Shown: positions 1 through 5,567, numbered from the stretch's first letter. The stretch: 7,390 nt of DNA from Streptosporangiaceae bacterium (GCA_030038715.1 JASHSO010000295.1:1-7390); one strand, 5' to 3'. Notes: generated by a model from the sequence alone, not told the origin. A program made the numbers and translations.

Positions 1-554
1 CCGGGATGGATCGTATTCACCCGGATCCCGCGCGGCGCGAGTTCCTTGGCCAGCGTCCGCATCAGACCCACCTGAGCGTGCTTGGCGGTGGCGTACCCGG
101 CGATGCCTCCCGCAGAGGTCAGGCCGACAACGCTGGAGGTGATGATGATGCTGGCGCCGGCGGTCAGGTGCGGCAGCGCGTGCTTGCAGAGCAGGAACGT
201 GCCGCGCACGTGCACGGCGAGCACCTCGTCGAAGACCTCTTCGGGGTAATCGGAAAGCGGCGCAATGGCGCCGCTGATCCCCGCGTTGCTGACCACGACG
301 TCCAGCCGCCTGAAGCGGGTGACCGCGGCCTGCACCGCCTCGCGGACCTCGGCAGAACTCCTCACGTCGGCTACTGCCCAGCCTGCTCGCTCGCCAAGCT
401 CCGCAGCGCCGTCCCGAAGGCCGGTCTCGTCCAGACCCACGAGGAACACGCTGGCGCCGGATGACGTGAACGCCCGCGCCGTGGCCATGCCGATGCTGCC
501 CTCGCCGCCGGTAATGACGGCAGCCTTGCCATCAAGGAGCCCCATCCTGCTCAT
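1..554 (-). CDS. Short-chain dehydrogenase/reductase (SDR), C-terminus cut by window edge
   Basis: Classical SDR oxidoreductase, expected to be a cytosolic NAD(P)H-dependent enzyme acting on a carbonyl or alcohol; the substrate cannot be read from sequence. About 184 residues are visible, and the roughly 60-70 C-terminal residues that usually define substrate choice lie beyond base 1. Visible motifs are the cofactor glycine motif TGGEGSIG (residues 15-22), ADV (62-64), SNAG (89-92), the catalytic Ser at 140/141, and YATAK (154-158, catalytic Tyr and Lys). IRVN and HPG near the edge are also typical. The usual structural/catalytic Asn before RGTF is His (HVRGTF, 115-120). An in-frame TGA at 564-566 lies just upstream, so the start must be ATG 554 or ATG 545; neither has a clear Shine-Dalgarno. 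It lies 57 bases after the MFS stop on the same strand, so it is probably co-transcribed with the exporter. Family assignment is secure; role is inferred. Confidence 0.93.
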   Translation of the reverse strand, partial: MSRMGLLDGKAAVITGGEGSIGMATARAFTSSGASVFLVGLDETGLRDGAAELGERAGWAVADVRSSAEVREAVQAAVTRFRRLDVVVSNAGISGAIAPLSDYPEEVFDEVLAVHVRGTFLLCKHALPHLTAGASIIITSSVVGLTSAGGIAGYATAKHAQVGLMRTLAKELAPRGIRVNTIHP

Positions 555-611
555 GCTGGACGGTCAGCGGGATAGTGTCCAGCTCCGGCCAACGTCGGCG
601 CTGTCGGCGTG

Positions 612-1937
612 CTAGCCGGCGGCTGGCTCGGGTGCCGGGCCTACTCCGTCCCAGCCCTCCGCCGGTTCCGGGGTGTCCCTCAGCTTTAGCAGCGGGGATA
701 GCAGCAGCCATATCGGTGCCAGCGTGACGCCGGCCGCGCAGAACCAGATCGCATTGCGGTTGCCGAGCAGGCTGCCCAGCGCCCCGCCCAGCAGGCCGCC
801 GAGCGGCAGCGTCCCCCACACGATGAAGCGGATAGTGGCATTCATCCGCCCTAGCAGCCGGGGTGGGCAGAGGATCTGGCGGAACGAGGCCTGGTTCACG
901 TTGTAAACCACGGCTCCAAAGCTGGACATGAACGCGGCCACCCCGAAGCACGCCAGCCCGGGTCCGGGGAACGTGACGGGGATGAGAAGCTCGAACGGCG
1001 CGGTCACGACCGCGACAACCCAGATGATCCGTGCCGAGCCGAGCCACCGGCGCAACAGCGAGGCGGTGAGCCCGCCGACCACGCCGCCGACCGCGCCCGC
1101 TGAGGTCAGCAAGCCGATCGTGCCGGCGTGCAGGTGGATCTGGCGGACCAGGAACACCACGCTGATCGCCATGACTGCGGAGTTGAACAGGTTCCATGTC
1201 GCAGTGCAGCCCGCGATCATCCGCAGGATGGGCTGCTTGGCGACGAAGCCCAGGCCCTCGGCCATCTCCGACCGCAGGCTGCGGGCTTCAGAACGCTCTG
1301 GCGCTGGCTCGTGATGACGGACGAATGCCAGCGACACGAAGGAAACGACAAAGCTACCGGCGTCTGCCAGGAAGGCGATGGGCGCGCCGAACAGGCCGAT
1401 CAGGAAGCCGGCCAGCGATGGCCCGCCGACCTGCGCCAGCGACACCGTGACCTGCAGCTTGGCGTTGGCCTCCACGATGTTGTTCAGGCCCACGAGGCCA
1501 GGCAGGAACGACATGTAGGCGACGTCGAAGAACACAGTCGCGATGCCGGTGACGAAGGCAACGGCGTACAACTGCACGAGAGTGAGGTCCCCGAGCCCGT
1601 ATGCCACCGGGATCGAGGCCAGCGCGATGGCCCTGATCACGTCCGCGACGATCATGACTGGTCGGCGCCGCATCCTGTCGACCCATACTCCCGTCGGCAG
1701 GCCGACGATCAGAAACGCGGCGTATCCCGCGGTCGTGAGCAGACCGACCTGGAAGGTCGATGCATGCAGCACCAGGACCGCCGCGAGCGGCAGGGCAAGG
1801 ACCGTCACCTGGCTGCCAAGCTCGCTGATGCTCTGCCCAACCCACAGGCGGCGGAAGCCCACCTGGCCGATGAGCTTGCCGTTCAGCCTGCGCTGCAGGC
1901 GTCTGCGTAGGAAGCCTCCCGTCGGGCCGGTCGTCAC
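612..1937 (-). CDS. MFS (major facilitator superfamily) exporter, MFS_3 / EntS-like type
   Basis: Proton-driven inner-membrane exporter, probably of a drug-like or siderophore-like small molecule; the substrate is unknown. The 441-residue protein has about 12 hydrophobic segments (roughly 43-62, 67-85, 97-115, 120-142, 166-186, 187-206, 243-265, 272-294, 303-322, 327-347, 368-392, 396-416), with a charged cytoplasmic loop near 208-235. The loop 2-3 motif A is GVWVDRMRRRP (83-93), with Met where Gly is usual. The stretch SFRQ ... LLGRMNA followed by PLGGLLGG (351-385) is typical of the MFS_3/enterobactin-exporter group. The frame stays open to 1991, but that would place coding sequence across the promoter and operator, so GTG 1937 is preferred; it follows a -10 box by 6 bases with no Shine-Dalgarno, suggesting leaderless translation. 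It is divergent from an ArsR-type regulator and followed by an SDR gene. Family confidence is high, start moderate. Confidence 0.93.
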   Translation of the reverse strand: MTTGPTGGFLRRRLQRRLNGKLIGQVGFRRLWVGQSISELGSQVTVLALPLAAVLVLHASTFQVGLLTTAGYAAFLIVGLPTGVWVDRMRRRPVMIVADVIRAIALASIPVAYGLGDLTLVQLYAVAFVTGIATVFFDVAYMSFLPGLVGLNNIVEANAKLQVTVSLAQVGGPSLAGFLIGLFGAPIAFLADAGSFVVSFVSLAFVRHHEPAPERSEARSLRSEMAEGLGFVAKQPILRMIAGCTATWNLFNSAVMAISVVFLVRQIHLHAGTIGLLTSAGAVGGVVGGLTASLLRRWLGSARIIWVVAVVTAPFELLIPVTFPGPGLACFGVAAFMSSFGAVVYNVNQASFRQILCPPRLLGRMNATIRFIVWGTLPLGGLLGGALGSLLGNRNAIWFCAAGVTLAPIWLLLSPLLKLRDTPEPAEGWDGVGPAPEPAAG

Positions 1938-1940
1938 CAG

Positions 1941-1975
1941 TTGAGTGTCGTCAATTGATTGAGAGTTGTCAACTG
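1941..1975. promoter_or_regulatory. Double operator for the ArsR-type regulator
   Basis: Two 17-base boxes stand in direct repeat at 1941-1957 (TTGAGTGTCGTCAATTG) and 1959-1975 (TTGAGAGTTGTCAACTG), with 14 of 17 positions identical and starts 18 bases apart. Each contains TTGA-N6-TCAA, an imperfect palindrome as expected for a dimeric winged-helix protein. Box 2 also holds the perfect 11-base palindrome AGTTGTCAACT (1964-1974). A wider inverted repeat, ACCAGTTGA (1936-1944) and TCAACTGGT (1969-1977), brackets the region. The boxes cover the -10 and -35 of the exporter promoter and the -35/spacer of the regulator promoter, so binding should repress both. Seen directly; the identity of the binding protein is inferred from adjacency. 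Confidence 0.65.
1944..1972 (-). promoter_or_regulatory. Promoter of the MFS exporter, leaderless
   Basis: On the minus strand, TTGACA (1972-1967, a perfect -35) is followed after 17 bases by GACACT (1949-1944), a -10 of the actinobacterial NANNNT form. Six bases later comes GTG 1937, so a transcript starting at the usual distance would begin on or beside the start codon. The absence of a Shine-Dalgarno fits a leaderless message. Both elements fall inside the two repeated operator boxes. Inferred from sequence only. Confidence 0.6.
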
Positions 1976-1982
1976 GTATTCT
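1955..1982 (+). promoter_or_regulatory. Promoter of the ArsR-type regulator, leaderless
   Basis: TTGATT (1955-1960) and TATTCT (1977-1982) are separated by 16 bases. ATG 1990 lies 7 bases after the -10, so the expected transcription start coincides with the start codon. No Shine-Dalgarno is present before ATG 1990. The spacer is occupied by operator box 2. Confidence 0.55.
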
Positions 1983-1989
1983 GGTGCAC

Positions 1990-2613
1990 ATGCCCAGTCA
2001 CGTGGCGGTACTGCCAGTCGACAGCGCGGGCGACGCCGCGCCTGCTGCGGCGTCCGAGCCCGGCGCTCCGGTCGCACTTGCGGCGCGGCGCCGCGCGACT
2101 CTGCAGGAGGCCAGGGCGCTGGCGCATCCGCTCCGGGTCCGGGTCCTGCGGCTCTGCCTTGACCAGGCGCGCACCAACTCCGAATTGGCCGCGGCGCTCG
2201 GCCAACGGCCTGCCACCATGCTGTATCACGTCCGCACCTTGCTGCGGACCGGGTTCCTGGCCGAGGAGCCATCGCGGCCAGGCCCGCGCGGCACCGTCGA
2301 GAAGCCGTACCGTGCCACCGGCAAGTCGGCGCGCCTCGACAGCTCCATGTCCAGCGCGGAAGGCGCCGTGCTGAGAGCCGTCCTGTATGCCGTCGCCGCC
2401 GAAGTCGACGAGGCCGGTCCGGATGCCTTGCTGGAGGGCACCCGGATGCCGCTGTGGCTGCGGCCCGATCAGGTCGCGGAACTTCAGGCCCAGATCCGCG
2501 CCGTGCTGGAACAATTCCCCGGTGTCGACGAGTACCTTGCGGCGGACGCGCCGCCGGGCGCGGACCCGTACGCCCTGCTCGTAGTCCTGCACAAGCGAGC
2601 CCCGACCAGCTGA
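1990..2613 (+). CDS. ArsR-type winged-helix transcriptional regulator
   Basis: DNA-binding repressor of the ArsR / HTH_20 winged-helix type, 207 residues. After a low-complexity Ala-rich N-terminus (1-35), the segment ALAHPLRVRVLRLCLD (43-58) is the typical first helix pair. The HTH spans about 62-92, with recognition helix near ATMLYHVRTL (75-84), and the wing is about 93-112 (PRGTVEKPYRATG). The C-terminal half (120-205) is predicted helical with an acidic stretch and no cysteine/histidine metal site that I can recognise, so an organic ligand is more likely than a metal. The open frame extends back to TTG 1966 and GTG 1984, but ATG 1990 is placed exactly at the expected start of a leaderless transcript. 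It is divergent from the MFS exporter across a shared operator, which argues for local autorepression and exporter control. It converges with the PPOX gene. Confidence 0.9.
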   Translation: MPSHVAVLPVDSAGDAAPAAASEPGAPVALAARRRATLQEARALAHPLRVRVLRLCLDQARTNSELAAALGQRPATMLYHVRTLLRTGFLAEEPSRPGPRGTVEKPYRATGKSARLDSSMSSAEGAVLRAVLYAVAAEVDEAGPDALLEGTRMPLWLRPDQVAELQAQIRAVLEQFPGVDEYLAADAPPGADPYALLVVLHKRAPTS

Positions 2614-2619
2614 CCTGCC

Positions 2620-2645
2620 GCTGCGATCACCGGTGCGCTCGCAGC
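2620..2645. terminator. Possible bidirectional hairpin between convergent genes
   Basis: GCTGCGA (2620-2626) pairs with TCGCAGC (2639-2645) around a 12-base loop that itself contains the palindrome ACCGGT. It lies 7 bases after the regulator stop and overlaps the last codons of the convergent PPOX gene. There is no T-run on either strand, so it would be a weak GC-rich actinobacterial terminator at best. Confidence 0.3.
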
Positions 2646-3421
2646 ATGAGGAGCCGGCCCTCCGGTGTCCTGCCCTCCACCTTGTCGAGGTCCACGACGA
2701 CCGCGACGCCGCGCCTGCGGAAGTCAGCCCGCTGTTCGCGCAGGTTGGAATTCTCGAATATCGCGGTCCGGGCGGCGTGGTCGGGCTCGATGCGAGCCCG
2801 ACCGTAGAAGGTGTAGGAAACGCGACGCGCCGGATCGTGGTAGAAGAGCGTCACCTCCGGTCGCTCGGTGATGTTGGTGGGCAGGCCACCGCCGGGGTCG
2901 CGCGCCCACAGCGCGAGCTGGTCGTCGCTGTAGGCCTGGATTGTGCCGCGAAAGGAGAGGTGGATCTCCTGCCGCTCATCGCGATAGGCGATCAGCATGG
3001 GCGTTGCGTTGTCGAGCGCGTCGTTGACCGCGTCCCTGATGCGGCTGGTGAGTCGAAGCTCGGCCGGATGGGGCGGCGCCGCCGCTAGCGTCTGCTGCTC
3101 GACGCGGGAGATCAGCTCACCGGCGAAGGAGAAGACGAACTCGAGTCCGCTGAACGGCGCAGTGTCCGGCAGTCTCGCGATGACGACGATCCGGTCGCCC
3201 TCGATCGACGGCTCGGACCAGCGGACTCCGGCCGCGAGCAGGCCGACGGTCCTGGGCTCGGCCAGCAGGTCAACGACAGCGTCGGGTCCTTCGGCCCGAC
3301 CGAAGTTGGTCTCCACCACGACGTCGGGTGCTAGCACCCCTGCGACGGCATTGGCAGCACCGTCGCCACCCGCGGTAAGCGCGTTCTGGTACGCCGCCAC
3401 GGCCGAGATCCTGGTGCGCAT
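2627..3421 (-). CDS. NTF2/SnoaL-like domain fused to a PPOX-family flavin-binding split barrel
   Basis: Two-domain protein of 264 residues. Residues about 1-115 look like an NTF2/SnoaL-like alpha+beta barrel: an N-terminal helix with AAYQNALTAGG, then APDVVVETNFGRAEGPDAV, and C-terminal strands around LEFVFSFAGELISRVEQQ. Residues about 122-262 look like a pyridoxamine-5'-phosphate-oxidase-type split barrel: PMLIAYRDERQEIHLSFRGT (141-160), a helix ALWARDPGGGLPTNI, then PEVTLFYHDPARRVSYTFYGRARI (188-211) and the closing GVAVVVDLDKVEGRTPEGR. Such barrels bind FMN or F420 and act as oxidoreductases or cofactor carriers; true PNP oxidase activity is not implied. The frame is open far upstream (to about 3976) without domain signal, so ATG 3421 is chosen as the N-terminus of the NTF2 part. 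No Shine-Dalgarno is visible. Fold assignments are by pattern recognition; substrate and cofactor are unknown. Confidence 0.85.
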   Translation of the reverse strand: MRTRISAVAAYQNALTAGGDGAANAVAGVLAPDVVVETNFGRAEGPDAVVDLLAEPRTVGLLAAGVRWSEPSIEGDRIVVIARLPDTAPFSGLEFVFSFAGELISRVEQQTLAAAPPHPAELRLTSRIRDAVNDALDNATPMLIAYRDERQEIHLSFRGTIQAYSDDQLALWARDPGGGLPTNITERPEVTLFYHDPARRVSYTFYGRARIEPDHAARTAIFENSNLREQRADFRRRGVAVVVDLDKVEGRTPEGRLLMLRAHR

Positions 3422-3428
3422 GGGTCTC

Positions 3429-3457
3429 AGAATCCCAGAGCAGCGTGCCCCTGGCCA
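3429..3457 (-). promoter_or_regulatory. Weak candidate leaderless promoter of the NTF2-PPOX gene
   Basis: On the minus strand TGGCCA (3457-3452) and GATTCT (3434-3429) are 17 bases apart, and ATG 3421 follows 7 bases later, the same geometry as the regulator promoter (TATTCT then 7 bases then ATG). The -35 matches TTGACA at only four of six positions, so this is tentative. Confidence 0.35.
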
Positions 3458-3563
3458 GAGGGTGGCCGGGGCGCGAGCCAGTGAGTCTGCTCGGGCTCGA
3501 GGCAGAATCACCGATAGCGCTCGGCTGTAGGTGCAGATGACCCAGCGGTACAGCCGTCCGCTG

Positions 3564-3638
3564 GCCGGCGAGCCGCCACTCGCCCGTCCAGCGCCCCGTC
3601 CGCCAGCCGGCGAGCCGCCACTCGCCAGCCGGCGAGCC
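3564..3638. repeat. GC-rich 21-bp direct repeats with alternating inverted 6-mers
   Basis: The 21-base unit GCCGGCGAGCCGCCACTCGCC, given here in two parts for reading as GCCGGCGAGCC + GCCACTCGCC, occurs exactly at 3564-3584 and 3606-3626. The first 11 bases recur a third time at 3628-3638. Each full copy contains GGCGAG-CCGCCA-CTCGCC, a perfect 6-bp stem with a 6-base loop, so the cluster alternates GGCGAG and CTCGCC five times and can fold in more than one register. Function unknown; a dispersed intergenic repeat or a transcript-end structure are both possible. Confidence 0.75.
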
Positions 3639-3730
3639 TCACACGCGACTTTGTGACAGCTCCAGTGCTTTTGCCACCCCGTATGTCCTCGTTTGCGGTC
3701 ACCCAACAGTGACGAAGTTGGCTGGTGGCG

Positions 3731-3754
3731 CTCGGAGGCCGAGCCCACGGCTCG
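3731..3754 (-). terminator. Possible GC-rich terminator after the glycosyltransferase
   Basis: Two overlapping hairpins lie 12-35 bases past the TGA stop on the minus strand: CGAGCC-N3-GGCTCG (3740-3754) and CTCGG-AGG-CCGAG (3731-3743). They are mutually exclusive and neither is followed by a T-run. Actinobacterial terminators often lack one, but this remains tentative. Confidence 0.3.
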
Positions 3755-3765
3755 TGCGGACGCGA

Positions 3766-5319
3766 TCAGCCATAGTGCTTCAGGTGCGGCCACAGCGTGT
3801 GCCAGCCTGCCACCGGGCCCGTGCAGACACCGATCTGCAAGCCTGTCCAGTCGTTCTGCACGTGATACGGGGCGTAGAAGGTGGTCAGCAGTCGGCAGCT
3901 GCGGAAGTACGGCCGGAGCATGCCGAGCGCGTCGACCGCGAGCACAGTCCGGTCCGACGCGCGCCCGGGTCCCCACATCCAGTAGGCGTTGTGGCCGGAC
4001 AGGACAGGCGGCAGGTGGTCGGCAGAGCCGAGGACGTCGAGCGCGGCGGCTTCGCCGTAGTACCCAGTGAAGATGGCGGTGGGCCGCTGCCCGGCGCGGG
4101 TCAGGGCCGCATCCTGGGCGGCGACGGCGCGAGTGAGCTGCGGCCAGCCCACGGTGTCGCCGAGGTTCGAGGTCTGCGCAGTTCCCGGCAGGCTGTGCAG
4201 GTCACTCACCGATACCAGCGGCAGCACGAGCGGAAGTGCCAGGGCAAGGCCCACGATGGGCGAGGCGACGAGCAAGCTGCGTCGCGCACCCGCCCGGCGA
4301 CCGCGGGTCACCCAGCGTTCTGCGGCCGCACAGCCCGCCGCGAGCACCGGAGCTGCCATTCCGTCGGCGTAGTAGGGCTTGCCCGGGATCCAGGCCACCA
4401 CGTAGATAACGACGAGTGCGGCCGCGATGCACAGGAAACGCAGCTGCGGGGCTCGCCAGAGGGTGACGAAGCCGGCCACGATCAGCGGCGTCACTAGCAG
4501 CCCCACGTACAAGAGCTGGGCTGGTATCCCGCCCGCAGAGGCGCCAGGGCTGGAGTTCTCGTGGTGCAGCGCCGAGGCCATGGCCAGCTGCGGCCACCCG
4601 TGTGTGGCCTGCCAGATGATGTTCGGTGCCCAGATCACGACGGCGATGCAGGCGCCAAGCCAGGGCCAGCGGGTGCGCAGCACGGGCCGTTGTACGGACA
4701 AGAGGATCCCAAGAGCCAAGCTCGCCAGCAAGATCAGCAGCAGGTTGTCGTTCTCGAGTCCGACGCCCGCCGCGGCACCGGCGATCAGCCACCACCGCGG
4801 ACGGTGCCGCAGCACTGCAGTACAGACGCACAGCAGCACCGCGGTCCAGGCAAGCAGGTCGATAGGCGTGGTGTTGGCGATGTGGGTCGCGCCGAGGAGG
4901 ACCGGAGCGCAGGCCATGGCGAGCGCGGCAAGCACTCGGCCGAGTCGGCCAGCTCCGAACAACGCAGCGAACCTAGCGGCCGCGACGACGACCGCCCCGC
5001 CGGCCAGAGCCGGGATGATGCGGATCGCTGTGGGGCTGACGCCGAACAGGTCGGTGACCCGGGTCAACAGCGGGGCCAGCGGCGGCTGGTCCACGTAACC
5101 GAATGCGAGGTGGTGCCCGGCCACGATGAAGTACAGCTCGTCCTGCTGGAAGCCGTAGCGGCCGCTGACCGCCAGCTCGACCGCCACGAACGCGGCGCCG
5201 ATCACCCACGCAAGCGCGGGAACGCGATCGGAACGGGAAACGGGCGCGGGCTGGGTCGGCTTGACGCTCGCGCCTACGGCGGCTGGTGCTGGGGCCGCTA
5301 GGCCGTCGGGGTGACTCAT
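3766..5319 (-). CDS. GT39 / ArnT-like multi-pass membrane glycosyltransferase
   Basis: Membrane glycosyltransferase of the GT-C fold, PMT_2/GT39 type, 517 residues. These enzymes use a polyprenyl-phosphate-linked sugar and modify proteins, lipids or cell-wall glycans on the outer face of the membrane; the acceptor here is unknown. After a Pro/Ala-rich cytoplasmic N-terminus (1-33), hydrophobic segments are near 34-52, 100-118, 126-146, 154-171, 176-186, 190-208, 221-238, 266-288, 293-312, 318-333 and 349-371. The first outer loop carries GFQQDELYF (56-64), in which D60-E61 match the catalytic acidic pair of the family, and VDQPPLAPLL (77-86), also typical. Residues 372-517 form a soluble C-terminal domain with TGYYGEAAALD (418-428) and GHNAYWMWGPG (442-452). 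ATG 5319 is chosen over TTG 5337 because AGGAGG lies 7 bases upstream. It stands alone on its strand with its own promoter. Confidence 0.92.
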   Translation of the reverse strand: MSHPDGLAAPAPAAVGASVKPTQPAPVSRSDRVPALAWVIGAAFVAVELAVSGRYGFQQDELYFIVAGHHLAFGYVDQPPLAPLLTRVTDLFGVSPTAIRIIPALAGGAVVVAAARFAALFGAGRLGRVLAALAMACAPVLLGATHIANTTPIDLLAWTAVLLCVCTAVLRHRPRWWLIAGAAAGVGLENDNLLLILLASLALGILLSVQRPVLRTRWPWLGACIAVVIWAPNIIWQATHGWPQLAMASALHHENSSPGASAGGIPAQLLYVGLLVTPLIVAGFVTLWRAPQLRFLCIAAALVVIYVVAWIPGKPYYADGMAAPVLAAGCAAAERWVTRGRRAGARRSLLVASPIVGLALALPLVLPLVSVSDLHSLPGTAQTSNLGDTVGWPQLTRAVAAQDAALTRAGQRPTAIFTGYYGEAAALDVLGSADHLPPVLSGHNAYWMWGPGRASDRTVLAVDALGMLRPYFRSCRLLTTFYAPYHVQNDWTGLQIGVCTGPVAGWHTLWPHLKHYG

Positions 5320-5326
5320 CGCGCTG

Positions 5327-5332
5327 CCTCCT
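5327..5332 (-). promoter_or_regulatory. Consensus ribosome binding site of the glycosyltransferase
   Basis: AGGAGG on the minus strand, 7 bases before ATG 5319. It fixes the start and excludes the upstream in-frame TTG 5337, which would lie before it. It contrasts with the leaderless-looking starts elsewhere in the window. Confidence 0.85.
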
Positions 5333-5344
5333 GGCAAGCAAATT

Positions 5345-5383
5345 TGATATCACAATGATAGAACAGTGCTAAGAACATGTCCA
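5345..5383 (-). promoter_or_regulatory. Promoter of the glycosyltransferase, with palindrome at the start site
   Basis: On the minus strand TGGACA (5383-5378) and TATCAT (5360-5355) are 17 bases apart, each matching the sigma-70-type consensus at five of six positions. The expected transcription start near 5348 falls inside the perfect palindrome TGATATCA (5345-5352), a possible operator. The surrounding stretch 5337-5380 is markedly AT-richer than the rest of the window. The leader would be about 29 bases and include AGGAGG. Confidence 0.6.
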
Positions 5384-5435
5384 GTCGGTACGTGCGCTCG
5401 ACGCCGGGTAGCTGCCGTACCTCGCATTCCACCTG

Positions 5436-5461
5436 TTACCCGATCGGAACGGGGGTAATGT
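5436..5461. promoter_or_regulatory. Inverted repeat overlapping a possible -10 upstream of the oxidoreductase
   Basis: TTACCC (5436-5441) and GGGTAA (5453-5458) form a perfect inverted repeat separated by 11 bases. The right arm overlaps TAATGT (5456-5461), a -10-like box on the plus strand; no good -35 is found 17 bases upstream (CTGTTA, weak). The spacing of arm centres, 17 bases, suits a dimeric regulator. No regulator gene is adjacent, so this is a candidate operator only. Confidence 0.35.
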
Positions 5462-5551
5462 GGCGGCCGTGGGCCGGAGCCGACCGGGAGTCCGCGCCAG
5501 AGCCCAGACCGCAGCGGGGTGAGGCTGCGGCTCCAACTACTCGGGGGAGCT

Positions 5552-5557
5552 GAGGAG
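5552..5557 (+). promoter_or_regulatory. Ribosome binding site deciding a GTG start
   Basis: GAGGAG lies 10 bases before GTG 5568 and 19 before the next in-frame GTG (5577), so it favours GTG 5568 as the start of the oxidoreductase. Confidence 0.6.
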
Positions 5558-5567
5558 ATCAGCCGCG

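Larger units (their letters stand above)
3422..3765. other. Gene-free 344-base stretch between two minus-strand genes
   Basis: No convincing gene is present. From left to right it holds the weak promoter of the NTF2-PPOX gene, a GC-rich repeat cluster (3564-3638), a small hairpin GTCAC-N6-GTGAC (3698-3713), and hairpins after the glycosyltransferase stop (3731-3754). A 64-codon minus-strand open frame (3508-3702, GTG start) crosses the repeat cluster, but it has no ribosome site and translates to a repetitive Arg/Ala-rich sequence, so I read it as chance. Confidence 0.6.

Noticed and set aside
1966..1989. TTG 1966 or GTG 1984 as start of the ArsR-type regulator
   Set aside because: TTG 1966 lies inside operator box 2, upstream of the -10; GTG 1984 would begin only 1 base after it. 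ATG 1990 fits the expected transcript start.
1938..1991. Upstream extension of the MFS protein to a start at 1991
   Set aside because: It would place the -35, -10 and both operator boxes inside the coding region, adds a polar non-conserved leader, and leaves no room for a promoter before the divergent regulator.
3564..3638. CRISPR array
   Set aside because: The repeats are irregularly spaced, only two to three copies, GC-rich without unique spacers of constant length, and no cas gene is nearby.
3508..3702. 64-codon minus-strand open frame in the intergenic region
   Set aside because: No ribosome site, no recognisable domain, and its internal amino-acid repeat simply reflects the DNA repeats it crosses.
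3422..3976. Upstream open frame of the NTF2-PPOX gene reaching about 3976
   Set aside because: The extra ~185 residues are low-complexity Arg/Ala/Gly sequence that crosses the repeat cluster and overlaps the glycosyltransferase gene; domain signal begins at ATG 3421.
3709..4497. Long plus-strand open frame antisense to the glycosyltransferase
   Set aside because: Composition is a His/Arg/Gln-rich shadow typical of the reverse strand of GC-rich genes; the minus-strand frame has clear GT39 motifs and membrane segments.
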